From the NCBI RefSeq assembly GCF_026914305.1, contig NZ_CP113866.1, positions 268,501 to 332,500 on the forward strand: DNA of 64,000 bases, in the 5' to 3' direction. A program made the translations under genes and the position numbers. How positions within the stretch are numbered: position 1 is the first letter of the stretch; each line of letters opens with the position of its first letter. Below the pieces are notes generated by a model. That model made no database searches. It was not told where the DNA came from and saw only the letters and a program-made list of their open reading frames with translations. This document shows positions 60,954 through 64,000 of this stretch, one piece after another. The stretch comes from Caldicellulosiruptor acetigenus (GTDB lineage: Bacteria > Bacillota > Thermoanaerobacteria > Caldicellulosiruptorales > Caldicellulosiruptoraceae).

Positions 60954-61976
60954 ATGGCAACAATAAAAGAGATAGCAAAAGAAGCCAACGTCTCACCATC
61001 CACTGTTTCGCGGGTTCTTGCAGGCAGCAGCAAAATCAGCCCTGAGACAACCAAGCGGGTTCTTGAGGCTATAAAAAAGCTTGGTTATGTTCCGAATGCA
61101 AATGCTAAGGGGCTGGTTGTAAAAAAGTCCTTCACGGTTGGTGTATTTGTGCCGCGAGAACCCGAGAACGCTTTTTTAAATTCTTTTTTTGACCAAGTGA
61201 TAACAAGCATATGCACTGTTGTAAATAGCTTTGAGTATGATATCTTGCTTGCAATCTCAAACCCTGAAAAAGAAAGAGATCTTTTGAAAAGACTTGTTGA
61301 GAGCAAAAAGGTTGACGGGTTTGTGCTTTTGTCCTCCAGAGAAAAGGACCCTGCAATTGAGTATCTAAAGAGTATTGACTTTAAGTTTGTAGTGATTGGA
61401 AGACCGATTGGCTATGAAAACAGTGTAAACTGGGTGGACAATGACAATCTAAAAGCAGGCTTTGATGCTACCGAATACTTGATAAGGTTAGGACACAGGA
61501 AAATTGCATTCATGGGCGGGCCAAATGATTTGGTGGTCACAGTCGACAGGTTTTCAGGCTACAAGAAGGCTCTTGAAAAATATGGTATACAACCAAGAAG
61601 CTCCTATATAAAATTTGCAAACTATTACAAGAAAAGCTACAGAGAAAATGCATATGAGATTTTGAATCAGGATGACAGGCCCACCGCCATCGTGTGCATG
61701 GACGATCTGATTGCCATTGAGGTCTTCAGAGTTGCCGAAAGTTTCAATCTTAAGGTAGGGAAAGATCTTTCGGTGGTTGCTTTCAACAACTCAAATGTAA
61801 GTGAAATATGTCAGCCGCCTCTTACAACAGTTGACATCAACATTCTTCACCTTGGCAGGCTTGCTGCCGAAGTGCTGATGATGGATTTAGGCGAGTCAAC
61901 CAAGACGTACAGAAGAATAATAGTTCCACATCAGATTGTTGAAAGAGGCTCGTGTAGCAAAACTCAGATATTATAA
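60954..61976 (+). CDS. LacI-family transcriptional regulator of maltodextrin genes
   Basis: A 340-residue LacI/GalR regulator: DNA-binding TIKEIAKEANVSPSTVSRVL, the hinge helix GYVPNANAKGLV, then a periplasmic-binding-protein-like sensor domain. It follows the phosphorylase by 6 bp in the same transcript. The adjacent promoters carry GCAAAC-type palindromes that suit this family, so it is the probable maltodextrin-responsive repressor, self-regulated. The ATG at 60954 is chosen over the overlapping GTG. Confidence 0.9.
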   Translation: MATIKEIAKEANVSPSTVSRVLAGSSKISPETTKRVLEAIKKLGYVPNANAKGLVVKKSFTVGVFVPREPENAFLNSFFDQVITSICTVVNSFEYDILLAISNPEKERDLLKRLVESKKVDGFVLLSSREKDPAIEYLKSIDFKFVVIGRPIGYENSVNWVDNDNLKAGFDATEYLIRLGHRKIAFMGGPNDLVVTVDRFSGYKKALEKYGIQPRSSYIKFANYYKKSYRENAYEILNQDDRPTAIVCMDDLIAIEVFRVAESFNLKVGKDLSVVAFNNSNVSEICQPPLTTVDINILHLGRLAAEVLMMDLGESTKTYRRIIVPHQIVERGSCSKTQIL

Positions 61977-62033
61977 TGATTGCATGAAAAAGAGTCTAAA
62001 TTTATTGACAAGGTCAAAAATTTTTTCTCTCTC

Positions 62034-62081
62034 TTGACTTTTTTTAGAGAGAAATATATAATGTTATTATCAAACGTTTGC
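62034..62081 (+). promoter_or_regulatory. Promoter and LacI-type operator of the binding-protein gene
   Basis: TTGACT (62034-62039), 17 bp, TATAAT (62057-62062), then CAAACGTTTG (62071-62080), a perfect 10-bp palindrome at the predicted start site. Same layout as at 57413. Confidence 0.8.
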
Positions 62082-62115
62082 ACATTAATTAAAGTTAAGG
62101 GAGGTTGTTTTGATT

Positions 62116-63321
62116 ATGAAAAATCTAAGAAGAATCTTGACAGTAGCGCTAATAATTGCTTTTGCGGTTGTGGCGCTGATACCACTGAGCGGAGTATTTG
62201 CGACATCCAAAAAACAGCTTGTTGTCTGGTCACATCTTACTCAGGATGAAGTAAAAGCTTTGCAACCAATTGCAGACCAGTGGGGAAAAGCAAATGGGTA
62301 CACTGTAAAAGTCATCACTGACCAAGGTTCATTCCAGAGCTTCCAGACAGCTGCAATGAGCGGAAAAGGTCCAGACATCATGTTTGGTATTCCACATGAC
62401 AATCTCGGTGCTTTCTGGAAAGCAAAGCTTTTAGAGCCTGTTCCAGCAAATCTCATTGACAAGAAAAACTTTGTATCAACTGCACTTGATGCATGTTCAT
62501 TTGAGGGCAAGCTCTATGCTCTTCCAATAGCTATGGAGACATATGCACTTTTCTACAATACATCAAAGGTAAAAGAGGCTCCAAAGACAATGAGCCAGCT
62601 CATTACACTGGCTAAGAAATACGGGTTCATGTACGATGTTAATAACTTCTATTTCAGCTTTGCGTTCATCGCTCAAAATGGTGGATATGTGTTCAAGAAC
62701 AAAGGTGGTTCGCTTGATCCAAACGATATTGGACTTGCAACAAATGGTGCAATAAAGGGACTTTCATTGATAAGAGATTTTGTTTTGACATACAAGTTTA
62801 TGCCAAAGGACATCAAGGGTGATATTGCAAAGGGTAACTTCCAGAATGGAAAGATTGCATTTTACATTAGCGGTCCATGGGATGTTCAGGACTTTATAAA
62901 GGCAAAAGTACCATTTGCAGTAGCACCACTACCAAAAACAGATGATGGAAAACCAACACCATCGTTTGTTGGTGTTCAGGCTGCATTCGTTTCAGCAAAG
63001 TCTAAAAACAAAGATGCAGCTTTCAAGCTTATGAAATATCTTGTTGAAAACTCTGCTCTGACACTGTTCAAAGTTGGTCACAGAATACCTGTTTTGAACA
63101 AGGTGCTGACAAGTAGCGAGGTCAAGGCAGACAAAATCATGAGCGCATTTGCAGAACAGGCAAAGGTTGGAATACCTATGCCAAACATTCCAGAGATGTC
63201 AGCTGTTTGGACACCGGCTGGCAATGCACTCTCACTTATTACAACAGGTAAAGCAACACCAAAGCAGGCAGCAGATGCTATGGTAAAACAGATCAAGCAG
63301 GGTATTGCTCAGATGCAATAA
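62116..63321 (+). CDS. Maltodextrin-type ABC transporter substrate-binding protein
   Basis: A 401-residue extracellular solute-binding protein (family 1): signal peptide with LTVALIIAFAVVALIP and cleavage after GVFA, then KKQLVVWSHLTQDEVKA. The mature N-terminus lacks the lipobox cysteine usual in Firmicutes, so it is either anchored by an uncleaved signal or released. GGGAGG precedes the ATG at 62116. It lies outside the permease operon but under the same kind of operator. Confidence 0.9.
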   Translation: MKNLRRILTVALIIAFAVVALIPLSGVFATSKKQLVVWSHLTQDEVKALQPIADQWGKANGYTVKVITDQGSFQSFQTAAMSGKGPDIMFGIPHDNLGAFWKAKLLEPVPANLIDKKNFVSTALDACSFEGKLYALPIAMETYALFYNTSKVKEAPKTMSQLITLAKKYGFMYDVNNFYFSFAFIAQNGGYVFKNKGGSLDPNDIGLATNGAIKGLSLIRDFVLTYKFMPKDIKGDIAKGNFQNGKIAFYISGPWDVQDFIKAKVPFAVAPLPKTDDGKPTPSFVGVQAAFVSAKSKNKDAAFKLMKYLVENSALTLFKVGHRIPVLNKVLTSSEVKADKIMSAFAEQAKVGIPMPNIPEMSAVWTPAGNALSLITTGKATPKQAADAMVKQIKQGIAQMQ

Positions 63322-63367
63322 AATGTGTGTAGAGTGTTGAAAATTGAATAACTTAAACTTTAAGCTT

Positions 63368-63397
63368 GGGCAGCAGAATTTTCCTGCTGCCCTTTTT
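63368..63397 (+). terminator. Terminator after substrate-binding protein gene
   Basis: GGGCAGCAG (63368-63376), loop AATTTTC, CTGCTGCCC (63384-63392), then TTTTT. The 360 bp that follow hold no clear gene; 63545-63659 is an open frame of about 38 codons (YYVAAERLKTFFESK) without a start that I do not recognise. Confidence 0.88.
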
Positions 63398-63760
63398 GTT
63401 TTCATCATAAAAAGTCCATCTTTACAAAATAAAATTCTATCAAAGTCAAGTATAAGGTGTGATATAATAAAAGCAAAAATAAATAAATCATCAACTTAAA
63501 AGCATAACAAAAAATTTCTTTCGTATGATTATAACATTTTTTACTATGTTGCAGCTGAGAGGCTAAAAACATTTTTTGAGTCTAAAGCGGTTTTATACCC
63601 CACAATGACCACTGATGTCCCCCAGATGTGCCGTATGAAAATTACCTTTATTATTTAGAAAACAAAACGGAGAAAATGAAAGGATTTCTGCGATTGAGTC
63701 AGCTATATTAATTCTAGTGTACAAAAGAGAAATAAAATTTATAAAAAGGAGATGATAAAT

Positions 63761-64000
63761 GTGCCAAGACCACCAGCGCCTCTTTTTAGAGACCCAATCT
63801 ATGACGGTGCGGCAGACCCCACCATCATATACAATCACCTTGAAAAAAGTTGGTGGATTTTGTACACAAACAGAAGAGCAAACATGAGACTTCCGGGCAA
63901 AGCGTTCATGCATGGGACAGATATAGGTATTGCTGAGTCAAGGGATGGTGGCAGGACATGGCTTTATAGAGGTACTATAGACCTTCAATATGGCAGGGGC
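63761..64000 (+). CDS. GH43-like glycoside hydrolase, 3' end cut by window
   Basis: A frame open from 63752 to the window end encodes RDPIYDGAADPTIIYN, the DP-T/F-I motif with the catalytic Asp typical of GH43-like five-bladed beta-propellers, followed by WWILYTNRRANMRLPG and ESRDGGRTWLYRG. It probably removes arabinose, xylose or galactose side groups. The GTG at 63761 is preferred because AAGGAG is 9 bases upstream; the ATG at 63752 abuts it. 80 residues are visible. Confidence 0.65.
   Translation, partial: MPRPPAPLFRDPIYDGAADPTIIYNHLEKSWWILYTNRRANMRLPGKAFMHGTDIGIAESRDGGRTWLYRGTIDLQYGRG

Noticed and set aside
63593..63913. 106-codon - strand frame near the window end
   Set aside because: It overlaps the GH43-like + strand gene start, which has a good ribosome site and a recognisable motif.

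Overview
The window is AT-rich, low-GC Firmicute DNA. The evidence is a glmS ribozyme, a SufCB Fe-S pair, SpoIVA and SpmAB, a c-di-AMP receptor and maltodextrin/plant-glycan genes. Overall it looks like a thermophilic, plant-polysaccharide-degrading Clostridium relative of the Caldicellulosiruptor type; the genus is an inference from remembered gene content, not a database match.

Layout. 1-7.3 kb: end of an AEC transporter, an MFS exporter, glmM, glmS ribozyme, glmS, and dinB with a small partner gene. 7.5-12.3 kb: a membrane/export cluster (Yip1 protein, tandem-repeat HlyD-like adaptor, MacB-like permease without an ATPase, SurA-N-like protein). 12.3-22.3 kb: SufBC, a c-di-AMP receptor, a thioredoxin-reductase-like flavoprotein lacking the usual NADPH site, FmdB, a Fur-controlled FTR1 permease, SpoIVA, an exported phosphodiester-glycosidase-like protein, and a TtcA-like tRNA thiolase. 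22.47-23.0 kb: five tRNAs (Pro, Tyr, Thr, Lys, Arg).

22.96-33.06 kb: a roughly 10.1-kb integrative element inserted in tRNA-Arg(UCU), bounded by a 48-bp direct repeat, with integrase arm-type repeats at both ends. Order: integrase, Uma2 nuclease-like gene, XRE repressor, divergent excisionase-like gene, DnaB-N/RepA-type ATPase, small genes, a possible frameshifted mini-gene, a sigma-like factor, a repeat-rich non-coding block, and a HigB/HigA-peptidase module. No capsid, tail or conjugation genes are seen. The order int-repressor / xis-rep is that of a phage-inducible chromosomal island (satellite), which makes this the most interesting region.

33.2-49.8 kb: a second Uma2 gene, AraC regulator, Fe-alcohol dehydrogenase, exported GH13, an unusual cluster (His-rich peptide, membrane-embedded spermidine-synthase-like protein, CcdA, exported protein), methyltransferase, GNAT, a DUF6385/DNRLRE pair, a murA relic, a DUF2680 protein opposite a two-component system, and an oxidoreductase. 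49.9-55.4 kb: spmAB, then a class II aldolase / GH106-like glycosidase / corrinoid protein operon. 55.6-64.0 kb: maltodextrin utilisation: intracellular GH13, ABC permeases, glucan phosphorylase, LacI regulator, binding protein, and the start of a GH43-like gene. Four near-palindromic GCAAAC-type operators sit at the promoters of this sugar region and of the distant exported GH13, suggesting one regulon.
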